Of a stretch of 64,000 nt of DNA, positions 10,730 to 21,366 are shown piece after piece. Position 1 is the stretch's first letter; each line of letters starts with the position of its first letter. The notes beneath the pieces are model-generated. The model was not told the DNA's origin, made no database searches, and saw only the letters and a list, made by a program, of their open reading frames with translations. The position numbers and the translations under genes are program-made. Source of the stretch: Coix lacryma-jobi var. lacryma-jobi (Eukaryota > Streptophyta > Magnoliopsida > Poales > Poaceae); the NCBI GenBank assembly GCA_009763385.1, contig CM019825.1, forward strand, positions 114,757,131 to 114,821,130. Reading direction: 5' to 3'.

Positions 10730-12706
10730 TGTAAGTGCATTCGCCCACGATGTGGGTTTTGGATAATTAATGACAATCAAATTAGGGACTAACATGTTTA
10801 TCAAGTAACATCTACAGGTGTTAGTCCATCGGTGATTTTAAATGAACAAATCTGATGAAATATAGCACCCTAAATCTTGATGGAAATAAAGGCGTCTAAA
10901 CTCAAGTGGTTCATCTTTCTAATCTTTATTTTGAGTTATAGGAAACGCCGTACTATAAAAAGGGTCACAAATCATAGCTGGTTAGTTGAGGATAAAAAGT
11001 GCTCAGGTCATTATCTTAGTTCGCTTGCGAGAACACTCTTTTCACCCACAGGCACTTAGTTTTTGGAGTCTGCCAGGGCGGAGCGGTAGTACCGGTGTAG
11101 GACCGGAAGTACCGCTAAGTGAGAGAGTGGCTGTTGTGCTGTGGATCAAGTGGCGTGGTGAGTGCAAGTGAAAAATCTTTTGAAAAAATGTTTATGAAAA
11201 TGCCAACACACATGCACATGATGGTGTACACTTGGTGGTATTGGCACATTTGCAAAGGAGAAGAAGTTGGAGAAGTTTCGGAGAAACCTTTGGTTGATAA
11301 AGAGAAGCGATGGATCTTGAATTTGAAATCTATTTTAATCCTTTGTATTTTGGATCGTGTATTCATGTGGGTTGTGTAGCCCTCTGAATAAGCTTTCCAA
11401 AATGTCCAAGATCATCGAAATCGGAGTTCAGAGCCAAGAGTTATGACCGTTTTAGCGCGGAGCTTCGGCTGGTAGCGGGACTACCGGGAGACAGACGGTA
11501 GTACCGGTCCCAGGGGCAGTAGTACCGGTCCGGGGCTCGGTAGTACCGGTCCGAGGGCCGGTAGTACCGATCGGGGCTCCAGAAGTCCATTTTCGTGCTT
11601 AGTTTCTTCAATTGGGAGCAGTGGGGTGTGAAGCGGTAGTACCAGGTCTCGACCGGTAGTACTGGTCCCCGACCAGAGGTACCGACCTTTTTGACCGGTA
11701 GTACCGGCCCACGACCGGTAGTACCGGCCAGGGTTCGGTTGTTCCACGCGTTCCTCTCGCGGGTGAGCTCGTTTGACCGTTGGGTCATGTGGTGAACGGT
11801 AGCACCGGAGGTGATGGCCGGTACTTCCGGTTCTCCCGTGGAGCCCGAGTATATATGCTTTCCCTCGTCCTTTTTGGATAGGTTGCCCATTCTTACACTA
11901 CACGCTTGCCTTCTCCAACAGCCTCCAAGCATTGACTCACCCACTCTCTCTCCCCCTTTGCTTCTAAGCTTCAATCCTCCATTGATTTGAGCTAGGGACG
12001 TGAGATTAGAGAGCGGGAGCATCAATCTTCGACTTGAGCACTTGGATTCCTCATCTCGCTGGCTTGGTTTGTGGTTATTACTCTTGGGTTTTTTGAACCC
12101 TAGCCGGCTAGGTGTTCTTCGTGGTTGCCCGGATTGATTCACTTGTGAGGGCACCTCGAAGCGTTTGTATCACCCTTCTTCTTAGTGGAAATCTCAGCTT
12201 CCTGTGTGGTTGCTTGAGGGAGGAGACCTAAGTGGTCGGACCTTAGTGGTCACCTCAACGGGGACGTAGGAACTCCTTCGTGGGGATTGCCGAACCTCGG
12301 GATAAATCTTTTGTCCTGTGTGCTTGTTATTGTGGTGGTAGCTTCGACTACCCTTGTTGTTTGTATATCTCTCCTCTATTTCCACTAGACAGGTAGAAGG
12401 TGATCATCCATCGGTTGGTGAGGAGCGAGGCTTTGAGGAGCTCTACTCCTTCATCAACATCATCCAAGAGGGTGCAGTGTATCATTGGTTTGAAACACAC
12501 AACTCAATCTTTCTCTGATTTCGTAGCCTCGTAGGGCACCGGAAGTGAAGGTTGGTTTGCACTGGAAGTTTTGGTCTACGACTAGAACTTCCACTTCAAA
12601 CCACTAGTACTTCCGGTTGGTATTTAACTTCCGCATTTGAGTTTGTGAGTTTCAGGAATTTCAAATACGCCTATTCACCCCCCTCTAGGCCAATTAGGCC
12701 CTTTCA
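10730..12706 (+). mobile_element. Solo Sirevirus LTR (copy A), TSD ACAGT
   Basis: Starts TGTAAGTGCATTC, ends CCCTTTCA, and is flanked by ACAGT at 10725-10729 and 12707-12711. A TATA-like TATATAT at 11850-11856 gives plus orientation. The end carries the CACCCCCCTCTAGGCC phrase shared with the other Sirevirus LTRs here. Removing it rejoins the FAR1-like GRPKT to its C-terminal zinc knuckle. No internal region remains, so this is a solo LTR produced by LTR-LTR recombination. Confidence 0.88.
11460..11835 (+). repeat. GGTAGTACCGG palindrome array in the U3 of LTR A
   Basis: At least eight copies of a GGTAGTACCGG-like palindromic motif, separated by 15-40 bases, sit immediately upstream of the TATA box at 11850. 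They match the motif class of LTR B at 20085-20720. Confidence 0.7.
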
Positions 12707-12711
12707 ACAGT

Positions 12712-12936
12712 AACTAGGTAAAAAGGTATAGTTGAGAACATCAGAAGCAAATCAAAAAACACCTTTACCTGTACACACTGTCGTGAAGCTGGGCATAACA
12801 TCAAGACATGCCAAAAGAAGCACCTTCCTCCTGTTCCTTCAAAAACAAAGAAAAGGAAATCAACAACCACAGACACAAGTACACATCTTCTTCTAATCAA
12901 CCACCACTACATCCAAACATGTAACTACATGTATTA
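12712..12936 (+). pseudogene. FAR1/FRS-like C-terminal zinc-knuckle fragment
   Basis: Direct continuation of the FAR1-like fragment ending at 10729 once the solo LTR is removed. The frame passes a TAA at 12719-12721, then VENIRSKSKNTFTC and a CCHC knuckle (CTHCREAGHNIKTC, about 12770-12811), and a Lys/Pro-rich tail ending at TAA near 12934. This zinc-knuckle tail is common in FAR1-like and MULE transposases. Confidence 0.75.
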
Positions 12937-12964
12937 ATTGTAAAACTTTAACCATTATGATGCA

Positions 12965-13171
12965 GGAGCTCTGGAAACCAACACTACATCCATTCAAGCT
13001 AAGAAACGATTTGCTCAACCACTCATTGGGAACAGAGAACTTTGAAGGGCTTAGTGAAACAAATGTGATCACTAGAATGCTTACAAAGAGAAGGATGAAT
13101 GATGAGAATAAGTCTTTTGGCTCTGTATTATTTGAACCACAACTTATGAGTAGTTGCGAGAACTATGTATA
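12965..13171 (+). other. Possible 3' exon of the FAR1-like remnant (unrecognised)
   Basis: After a splice-acceptor-like ATGATGCAG there is an open frame beginning ELWKPTLHPFKLRND and ending in TAA at 13169-13171. I do not recognise the protein. Its position downstream on the same strand suggests a last exon of the broken FAR1-like gene, but this is inference. From 13172 to about 13560 I see only AT-rich sequence without a gene. Confidence 0.3.
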
Positions 13172-13559
13172 ATAGGTTTATCGTTTTATATTAAAGTTTC
13201 ACAATATCAATTGTAAGGAGCTACAATAAACTTCTTGTGCACCAAATTATAACTAGCAACTGAGAACTACTAAGCATTTATATATTGAACTTCTTCAAAA
13301 TTACTAAACAATAATTAAGAAATTGCACAATTGTACAACTACAATTTCTAGTTGTTGTTTTTGTAATTTCTGGTGGGCGCTTCTAATTGCCAGAATATGC
13401 TAGTGGCTAGGAACAAGGCTAAAAAGAACTAAACAAGTGCCTGTCCAAGGAAGTTGTTCATAGACAAGAAAATAACAGATACATTTGAAGAACGTAACTC
13501 AACACCACAAAGCGTATGTACATTTGAAATACCACAAACTAGTAGAGCTTACAGGTCCT

Positions 13560-15006
13560 CAACCTGCTTCACCTTGGAGATGGAGAAGGGGATATTTGCA
13601 TATAGGAAGTTGCCACAGAAATCCCTGCAGAGACACAAAGTGTCAGTCAGTTCATGCTTCAAAACACACAGACGTAAACTACCAGCAGCGTCTCTCAAAT
13701 ATGATTTTACCTTGGGCACATAAGGGTGCTCCTCCTTGTCTAAACCAGCAAAGAAAATGACATACTTACAGTAACAGTAAAGTGTAATTACAGTAATAAG
13801 TGAATGTAAGTGATAACCGCAATTTCATCTTGCATACACTAAAAAATAGATATAATACAAAAGCAAATATTATATAAAAGGTTTAGGTACAAACAAACAT
13901 TAACCAAACAGTTCACATAATCCACTTCCAATAAAGACAACAACAATGAAAGATCCACAAATAAACCAGGTCCATCAACAAAGCTTGGAAAACACATAAC
14001 ATCAGCTGATTCCTTAAAACTACTAAGATGAAGACTACACACCCGGCGAGCTAAAAGGCCAGAGCCTATCAACATCAACATTCTGGTAGAAATCTTCATC
14101 TTTAGCTCTAACATTGATACTCATAACACAGTAAAATTACATCTTTTGACCGTCAACCTCAAAAGAACGCCCAGCCATCAGATTAGCATCTTCTTCATCT
14201 TTCACCAAAATAAAAATAGTAGCAATCTTTGAATCCAAAACAAACTTGTACATAGAAAGAAATTCGTAGCCTCGATTCTGTCGAACAACTCGGGCAACAA
14301 GCTTAACACTGCTCACACCTTTAGCTGCAATGAGCTGACTTTGGTTTTCAGGAACTAAATCCAAATATTCAACAACAAACAATGACATATCTTCATTCTC
14401 TAAGGATAATGGAACTGCAGCATCAGGAACTAGAGAATTTTTTTGGAGAAACAACCTATGAAAAATATAGCAAAAAATTACTATTTGCGACAATATCAGC
14501 AACATACCATATCAACAACTTTTTAAGAGACAAAAGGGAAGCAAGCAATTATAGAAATGATAAACACACCATACTAATATGAATATCAACTTACACAAAC
14601 ATAAATGAAAAGAAAAATTCAATAAACATACCTTGATCCTTACAGGAATATTCATAAATTCAGAGGAAGAGTCCTTCCTGAGGACAATACTTTTCACTTC
14701 ATAAATCCTAATACTATCTAGTCCAACTCTAATTTTCCAAGCACGATAGTACGAAGCACCTTCATCAGCTAAAACATAAACAACACCATCAGCTTCATCA
14801 ACACAGAATCTCAATCTTTTCACAAATTCTTTGCCATGAAGATGCTTGAAAGCACGAGCAACAACCACAACTTTGTCTTCACAATGTCTAATCCATCTAA
14901 CTCCCATCAGAAAACCCTGGACACCAGCATCCAAACCAAAAATCTCAAAGACATATTTGGAAACACTCCTCTCCTCCAAGATAAACTTTCCCACCATAGA
15001 AGCCAT
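13560..15006 (-). pseudogene. Unrecognised multi-exon gene, broken by a one-base deletion in an A7 run
   Basis: Exon 1 (15006 down to 14632) starts MASMVGKFILEERSV and ends IPVRIK at a GTATGT donor. An intron with an ...TTTTTCATAG acceptor leads to exon 2 (14455-14137), which contains SLENEDMSLFVVEYLDLVPE and ends GRSFEVDGQKM-stop. The splice phase is 0, but the second exon is one base out of frame; the defect maps to the A7 run at 14438-14444 (plus strand T7), where eight bases would restore the frame. Further minus-strand coding-like pieces follow: about 14116-14030 (NVRAKDEDFYQNVDVDRLW) and, around 13760-13560, YVIFFAGLDKEEHPYVPK then GDFCGNFLYANIPFSI. I do not recognise the family. It lies between two FAR1-like fragments and may be captured host sequence. 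Confidence 0.45.
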
Positions 15007-15499
15007 CCAACTACTGTCAACAACTCAAAGAGAAAACTCACAGGAAGGATACAAGTGAAGGATAAAAGGGGAAAACAAGGGAACATAAGAGATCCAAGCA
15101 AATGTGACGACAAGAGGAAGGGCAAGCATATAAGCCAGGAGATGAATGGAAGAAAAGGAAAAGGAACTATATAAGCAACAAGATGAATGGGAGAAAGAGG
15201 AGGAACTGAAATAGTCATGCCATTAGTAACAGTAGGTGGAGAGTGAATGCAGGAGGAGTGGATCGAGACAAAACAGGTAACAACAAGACTCTTCACATGC
15301 AAGACACGTGTACCAGTAATAAAGGATGCAACAGGCTTTATAATATGGGAAAAAGGCCCAATAAAAGCCCAAAAGATATGAGCCTCTTTGAAAATAGGCC
15401 CAAAAAAGACCAAAAGATATAACTCCTTCTCAGTAATTAGACACTTCAGCAAGTTCCAGATTGAGCTAAAGGCAACACCTAGACTAAGCTACCAGTAAA

Positions 15500-15985
15500 C
15501 ACTGACCTAACAGAAGGCAAAGAAGAGTTTACCTGCATTTGCGCAAAGTTCAGCAAGGATGACATCCTTTGCTCCCACATCATGAACATAATCATTGAGC
15601 GGGAGATTAGCAGAATTGAAGAAAGTACATTATACATAGATGGAGAAAGAAGAGTGGAAACACAATTGTTACAAATGATCTACTAAGAAAGACTTACAAC
15701 TAGTTCTTTGCTTAGGTACTGTCTAGAAAATCAGCAATCATCAATGATGAAGGATCCAAAAGTAAAAATGCTATGGAGTACCTAATGACACATTTCGACA
15801 AGATTGACAACAATCTCGATATAATTCTAGCCAATGAGCAATCAACACAAGAGGACAATCAGAATCAAACTACTGAGGATGGACACAGCTCTGCACCACC
15901 AGGGAATGAAGAAAGACATAGTATGCAACCAAGAAACACAGAACAAGATACAGATACAGACAACTTTTATAAGAGCCATATGTGA
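15500..15985 (+). pseudogene. Second FAR1/MULE-like fragment with SWIM finger and Gln-rich tail
   Basis: Frame pieces give EGKEEFTCICAKFSKDDILC with the next His (C-x-C...C-x-H SWIM pattern, about 15510-15575), then IIIEREISRIEEST. After a gap comes SKSKNAMEYLMTHFDKIDNN and an Asn/Gln/Thr-rich tail ending at TGA 15983-15985. This parallels the SWIM-to-C-terminus order of the fragment at 9786-10729 but is a different copy. Only the SWIM and tail remain. Confidence 0.6.
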
Positions 15986-16082
15986 ATAAGTGTGCATGCA
16001 GCCAGCAATTAACACAATTAATTGTAAATTAATTGAGTTCATACAGAGATCAAACACAATAACAATTAATTGTAAAATAATA

Positions 16083-16190
16083 GTTCATACAGAGATCACC
16101 AACATGCTCAGGAAAGGCCCTTATAGGGCCCTTATAAAGACCCTTATAAACCTTTATACTCACCAGCATGCTCAGGAAAGCAACCTTGCT
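16083..16190. repeat. Short local repeats (cccttata and catgctcaggaaag)
   Basis: The phrase CATGCTCAGGAAAG occurs at about 16103 and 16167. Between them CCCTTATA occurs three times. This looks like local duplication in non-coding sequence. Confidence 0.6.
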
Positions 16191-16304
16191 CCAATAGTCC
16201 AACTTGCCTCTACAAAATAATTTGGTGTTTTCAAACAAATTTGCAGTACTTCTAGTTCTGCATCAGAGTACTAGAACGTGGACACCAAAACTAAAGAGGT
16301 ACTC

Positions 16305-17740
16305 TGTTTACACCAGATTTTGAACCAAAAGGATTATTGTTTTGTGAGCATAAACGATTGATTTTGTTAGTAAAGAAATCGGCCAGAAAAAATAAAATAG
16401 ATGCTTTGACCCGGACATAACCAAAGTTTGTGTGGACCAGACGTGACAAGCTTCAAAGACATATTGGGTTCAGCCGAAGAGGTTGAGTTCGGGTCGTCTT
16501 TTGTTTTATCTCCATGTAACCTAGTCGTGTTAGGACATGAGTCAATCGGGTTATAAATAGCTAGAAACCAGGATTTTGTAGGAACAGAATCTAATCAATC
16601 AACACATCGGCCACCGGCCAAAACCCTAGGAGTAGGAGTAACGTAGAACTGCACGGAATCTTCAACCAGGCAGGGCTGCATCAGCTTCGACCGACCTCCG
16701 GTTTGCTTGTAAGTTTCACCAATGGCTCGTATCATTGTACAATAAGGCTGTATTTGGCATCGACCAAACTCTTGTTAAGCTATGACATGGCTAGTTATCG
16801 GTTTAAGATCGCCTTTTGTAAGACTGTATTGACTCTGATCAATCTCTTGCTTTAGTCGATCTTGACTAGTTATCGGCTCTATTGGTTTTGGCAAACCAAT
16901 AGATTCACTAAGTTATCGATGTTGTTTATGTTTTAACATTTTTCTTTATGTTTTAAACAATATCTTGCCCAATCAAGATTGACAAAGTAGCCTAAACCTA
17001 AAAGATGTCTAGTTTCGGCTATCCCGAGGCCTTGCACGCTCATAATGAAGGGAATAGCCGATTCAAGCCTTTCATCGACTATTTTGTCAATCTTGATTGT
17101 TACATGTTGTGTGTTCAAGATATCCGATAAAACTACGTTTTGACCTAAGAATAAGTAGATTTGATCTAGCATGTTTATTATGGCTGTATTTCTGAACCCC
17201 ACTGATATATATGGTGAATTAGATTTGCTTGATCTTAAGTCGAATCATGGTTCTAGCGGATAGATCTTGTTCGTGCCTCATGGACCCTGCATCGGCTAAA
17301 ATAGCCGATCCAGTTACGCTTTCTTCGTAATGTATGCTTTTAGGCTACTTGGAATTAATGGATCTGCTTGTTGCATTGGACGTGATCTAGTTTGGTCATC
17401 ATTATGGCTGCATGGAGACACCCCACTGTTGATGTTTAAGCTATTTTATCGATCTATTTGTTATTATGGCTGCATGGAAACACTCCACTGCTAACAGATA
17501 GAACTGCTTGTGCAATTAGTCGATACGTTGATTTCACGCTGTTTAGACGTACACATAGATCTTTATTTTCCTAATATGTTTAAGCTTATCGGCTGTTTAT
17601 CTATCCCGAATGTTTCTTTACATATATCATAGCCATTTTTGCTTTATATCTTTATCAATGTCTTCATACAATTTTTTGGAAGTTGACTTTGTAGTCAATA
17701 TCCTATTAACAATGGCTATATTAGAGCCGTATAAATTGAA
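16305..17740 (+). mobile_element. LTR-like fragment with TATA box, gypsy Tat-type suspected
   Basis: Begins TGTTTACACC. A clear TATA box (TATAAATA) is at 16552-16559, followed by a leader-like region ending near aatggctcgtatc and a long AT-rich stretch with three diverged copies of ATTATGGCTG(C/T)AT followed by a CCCACTG phrase (about 17175, 17401, 17463). No coding capacity. I could not find a matching second LTR or TSD, so the right border, where Sirevirus 3' internal sequence starts, is approximate and the family is inferred. Confidence 0.4.
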
Positions 17741-17902
17741 ACTGTCTGGCACCAAACCGGCATGTTCGATTTGTTCTTCTTCGACCTTTTCTCTGGCTTT
17801 TGGACATCTCGAGTGAGTTTTCTCCTTCTATCTAATTCTGCTTTCTTTTTATTTTTGATTATGGTTACTATGAGTTGACGATGCACTCATCAAGGGGGAG
17901 AT
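17740..17902 (+). mobile_element. 3' end of a Sirevirus internal region with polypurine tract
   Basis: The last bases, ATCAAGGGGGAGAT at about 17889-17902, are the polypurine tract directly before the LTR start at 17903. The preceding ~150 bases align loosely with the inverted copy at 62652-62800 (shared GTTGAC(A/G)ATGCACTCATC phrase). The rest of this element upstream is missing. Confidence 0.6.
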
Positions 17903-18345
17903 TGCGAACACAAGGTTGATATGTGCCCTTGTGGTTCCCTTCCTGAGTGATGAGTGATCGGTCAACGGGCAACATGTCTCTTGGCTGTGTTGATGTGCAG
18001 GTGCGGAGCTCGGAGACAGTGGTCGAAGGTGAGGTGAAGGTCAAGTAGAGACGTGTCGTGCCGACGGATCGGGAGCAGTAAAGGACGGACGTGAGGCTTG
18101 GACCGACGGACCGGGAGAACTGAGGACCAGCTGTGGTAGCTGGCACGTGGCATCGGCAAGCAAGAGCACATGGGGATGTGCGGTGCATCGGCCGAGTCGG
18201 GAGGAAGGTGATGACGTCGTGACACTTGGTGGGAGGCCGAGAAGGATGGCGAATGCACTGTGCCCGGCGTGGAGGCTGGACATGCTCCAGCATCGGTGCT
18301 GGAACTCGGGGTGTGCGAACCACATCCCGTCTACGGCGCGGGTTC

Positions 18346-18592
18346 GGTAGCTGAGCCTCAAAAAGCTACCCATGATGGTTTCTGAGTTTGGACCTCAAAA
18401 CTCGGGGTGGACGGTTTCCGAGTTTGGGCCTCAAAACTCGGTGTGGACGGTTTTCCAGGTTTGGGCCTCAAAACCTGGGCTCGTGGGTTTCTGAGTTTGG
18501 GCCACAAAACTCAGCCGGAGAACAGGTTTCCCGGTTTTAGCCTCAAAACCGGGGGAAGGCCCAGATTTCCCGGTTTCGGCCTCAAAACCGGG
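18346..18592 (+). repeat. Array of seven short hairpins with covarying stems in U3 of LTR C
   Basis: Arms (each with an 8-nt loop close to GGGCCTCA): 18418-18425/18434-18441 CCGAGTTT; 18455-18462/18471-18478 CCAGGTTT; 18491-18498/18507-18514 CTGAGTTT; 18530-18537/18546-18553 CCCGGTTT; 18569-18576/18585-18592 CCCGGTTT, all perfect 8-bp stems. A partial one is at 18384-18403, and a first one with a different stem (GGTAGCT/AGCTACC) at 18346-18370. Stems change on both arms together while the loop stays constant. Confidence 0.85.
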
Positions 18593-18849
18593 GGGAGGTC
18601 CGCAAAAAGGACGGTCGACGCGTGACGGCGTGGAGAGGCTGGCGCGGCGACGCAGCTATCCGCGAGGAAGGCGCGGCGGTCGATGGGGCGGCACGTGGCG
18701 GCATCCTGAGGCTTGCATCGAGGCGAAGCTAAGGATGAGGAGGGCGCGTGGCCGTCGGATCGTCAACCAGTAGGGTTGGATCGGGATACCCCTAGGGTGG
18801 GCCGCTTCGCTCTTGTATCTAGGAGTAGAAGGGGATTATTGTTTGAGGC

Positions 18850-18857
18850 TATAAATA
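18850..18857 (+). promoter_or_regulatory. TATA box of Sirevirus LTR C
   Basis: TATAAATA preceded by a G-rich stretch and followed about 50 bases later by a CT-repeat (about 18910-18928). This arrangement is expected at the U3/R border and sets the plus orientation of the LTR. Confidence 0.6.
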
Positions 18858-19449
18858 AGAGAGGCACCCTCCTCTCTCTTTATCCTAGTAGTCATTTTGT
18901 GCCTGAGCTCTCTCTCTCTCTCTCTCTAGCCCCCGCTTAGGTTCTAATCATACCTCGCTGCTAGCGATCCACAGAGAGACTCTAATCATACCTCTGTGTT
19001 TTAGGATTTTCAGGAAGTGAGACCGTAATCTCACGATTGTCTTGTGTGGTAGACACACGGTTGAGATCATGAGTCGATTTGCGTTTTGAGTTTGTGTTCT
19101 TCGTGTTTTCGGTTTTGCCTTCCCAGAGATTTGCTTGGTTCTTCCTCTCCGTGGAACGATTTTCAATTCCACTTGAACACACTTCTTCTAGATCGTGAGG
19201 CGCATCTTTTCACCGAAGGAATCTGTCTCTAACCTTACGAGCTAGTAGATCGGCCGATTTTTGTGTTGGATTGGTTTTCTCTCCCTTTCCCCCAAATCTC
19301 TTCGATTCACTGATTTGGAGTTAGGTTCGAGCCATGATCTCTTAGGGGTAACTCACTAACATCCTTATGACCTCCCAGATCAAATCCTAGACCTAGAGCT
19401 TTTGATTTGGAGGAGATCGGGTTGAATCACCGAAGAACTGCACTGTTTT

Positions 19450-19707
19450 CGGGGGCAACAGACGCTGGTCACGGGAGCATCGAACGCTGCTGTTCATAGC
19501 ATCGGACGCTCCGGTGACACGTGTCAGTTCTGGTGTTTTTGAGTTGACATCGGACGCTGGGCATCGGATGCGTCCATCATCGGACGCGCCGGAGCCTAAG
19601 CATCGGACGCTGGCCAGTTACTGTAGCAGCGTCCGATGGTCACACAGTAAGGTTCCAGAGAGCACCTGTTTACATCGGACGCGTCCGCTGGGTTGGCATC
19701 GGACGCT
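19450..19707 (+). repeat. CATCGGACGC motif array in LTR C
   Basis: About ten copies of (G/C)ATCGGACGC or its reverse complement GCGTCCGATG lie before the nested LTR, and two more (GCGTCCGATG-like) lie just after it at 22196-22215. The nested LTR B landed inside this array. Confidence 0.7.
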
Positions 19708-20084
19708 TGTAAGTGCATTCGCCCCCAATGTGGGTTTTGGCTAATTAATGGCAATCAAATTAGGGACTAACGGATTTATAAAAACATGTATGCAGATGTT
19801 AGTCCTTAGAAAGATTTGAAATGTTGATATCTCGTGAACAAAGCACGGTGATAGTATTTGGACAAAAAGATGCCTAGCTCAAGTGGTGGTTTGAAATTTT
19901 GATTTTAAACTTGAGTTATAGGTAAGTCGGACTATCAAGAGGGTCACAAATTAGGTTAGCTAGATGTAGAGAAAAGTGCTCAAATTGACTAAAGTAGGTT
20001 AGCTAGATGTGGAGAAAAGTGCTCAAATCGACTAAAGTTTGCTTGAGAGACACCGCACAATCATGAACACATAGAGGTATTTCT

Positions 20085-20720
20085 GTGTGGTCGGTAGTAC
20101 CGACCATGGGTGGTCGGTAGTACCGACCACGGCTGCACTGCGCAATGCTCTCTGGGTAGAGTTCTTTTTGAACTGGCAGTAGTACCGCTATTTGGTCGGT
20201 AGTACCGCCCACCCAGACCTTTTTAACACCCTCTCTGTGTAGACTCAAAATGGACTTGGCGGTAGTACCGCCATATGGTCGGTACTACCGACCCTCGGTG
20301 GTACCGACCCTGGTCGGTAGGAAGGTGTTTTTACAGACCTCTCTGTTCGTGGCTCAAAATGGCTTGGTGGTAGTACCGCCATATAGTCGGTACTACCGAC
20401 CCTCGGTGGTACCGACCCAAGCCGGTAGTAAGGCAGATTTGCAGGGTTCTCTGTGTTGACTCGATTTTGACTTGGCGGTAGTACCGCCATATGGTCGGTA
20501 CTACCGACCCTCGGTGGTACCGACCCTGGTCGGTAATAACCCAGGGTCCAAGTCACTTTCTGCGGAGCTCTCTGTTTGTGGCCATTTTGGCCTGGCGGTA
20601 GTACCGCCATATGGCCGGTACTACCGACCCTCGGTGGTACCGACCTGAGGCCGGTAGCTGGTGTTTGCGACGGTTTTTGACTGGTCGGTACTACCGACCA
20701 TGGGTGGTCGGTACTACCGA
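20085..20720 (+). repeat. Tandem ~108-120-bp repeats built of palindromes in U3 of LTR B
   Basis: GGCGGTAGTACCGCC starts at 20258, 20474 and 20594, with a one-base variant at 20366, giving periods of 108, 108 and 120 bases. Between them GGTCGGTA(G/C)TACCGACC palindromes recur, alternating with a stretch resembling TCTCTGT..TGGCTCAAAATGG. The array ends about 20 bases upstream of the TATA box. Confidence 0.8.
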
Positions 20721-20780
20721 CCAGCCTCGGGACTAGGAGAGTATAAATAGCTCTCCTCTTCTCTTTTGACCGTTACCCAC

Positions 20781-21366
20781 TGAAAGCCCTTGTTTGGTTT
20801 TGGTTAATTGATGAAACCTATTTGGTCTAATCCTATTACTAAGCATGTGTGTAGCTTATAAGAAAGAATTGTGACCAAGCCAAGTGGTGGAGCTAGCAAG
20901 GTGGCAACCATGGAGAATTATGATGGCCACAAGCACTCAAGAGATCAAGTGCTCTACCATTGGTGAAACGAAGAAGAGAAGAGATGGAGCAAAGAGGCCC
21001 GGAGGCAAAGGTATAACCTATAGGGCTCTTTGTTTTGGTGATCAAGACACTTAGCGAGTGTGATCACATTTAGGATACATAGCCGTACTATTAAGAGGAG
21101 ATTATTCACGGCTTATGCGGTGATCACATTCTTGTATATCATACTTGTTCTAGAGCTAGATTGTTTTATTCCGCATTTGATATTAGCTCTAGTTGTTTGT
21201 GTGACATAGAGATATTAGGTAGAAGTGTTGGATAGGTGGCTTGCCACACACTATTAGGCTAGCGCAAAAAGCTTCACCATTTGTTATACTAATAGTGTTT
21301 GCCTAAGTGATTTTGTAGATTTTTAATTAGGCTATTCACCCCCCTCTAGCCAATTTGGACCTTTCA
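20781..21366 (+). mobile_element. 586-bp solo LTR nested in LTR B, TSD CCCAC
   Basis: Starts TGAAAGCCCTTG and ends GGACCTTTCA, flanked by CCCAC at 20776-20780 and 21367-21371. Removing it makes LTR B colinear with LTR A. Its end (CACCCCCCTCTAGCC...CCTTTCA) is Sirevirus-like, so it may be a short, non-autonomous relative. No coding capacity. Confidence 0.8.

Noticed and set aside
11441..12154. 237-codon minus-strand frame in LTR A
   Set aside because: It lies across the palindrome array and U5 of a solo LTR; the repeated Tyr-Tyr/Leu-Pro content is translated repeat sequence.
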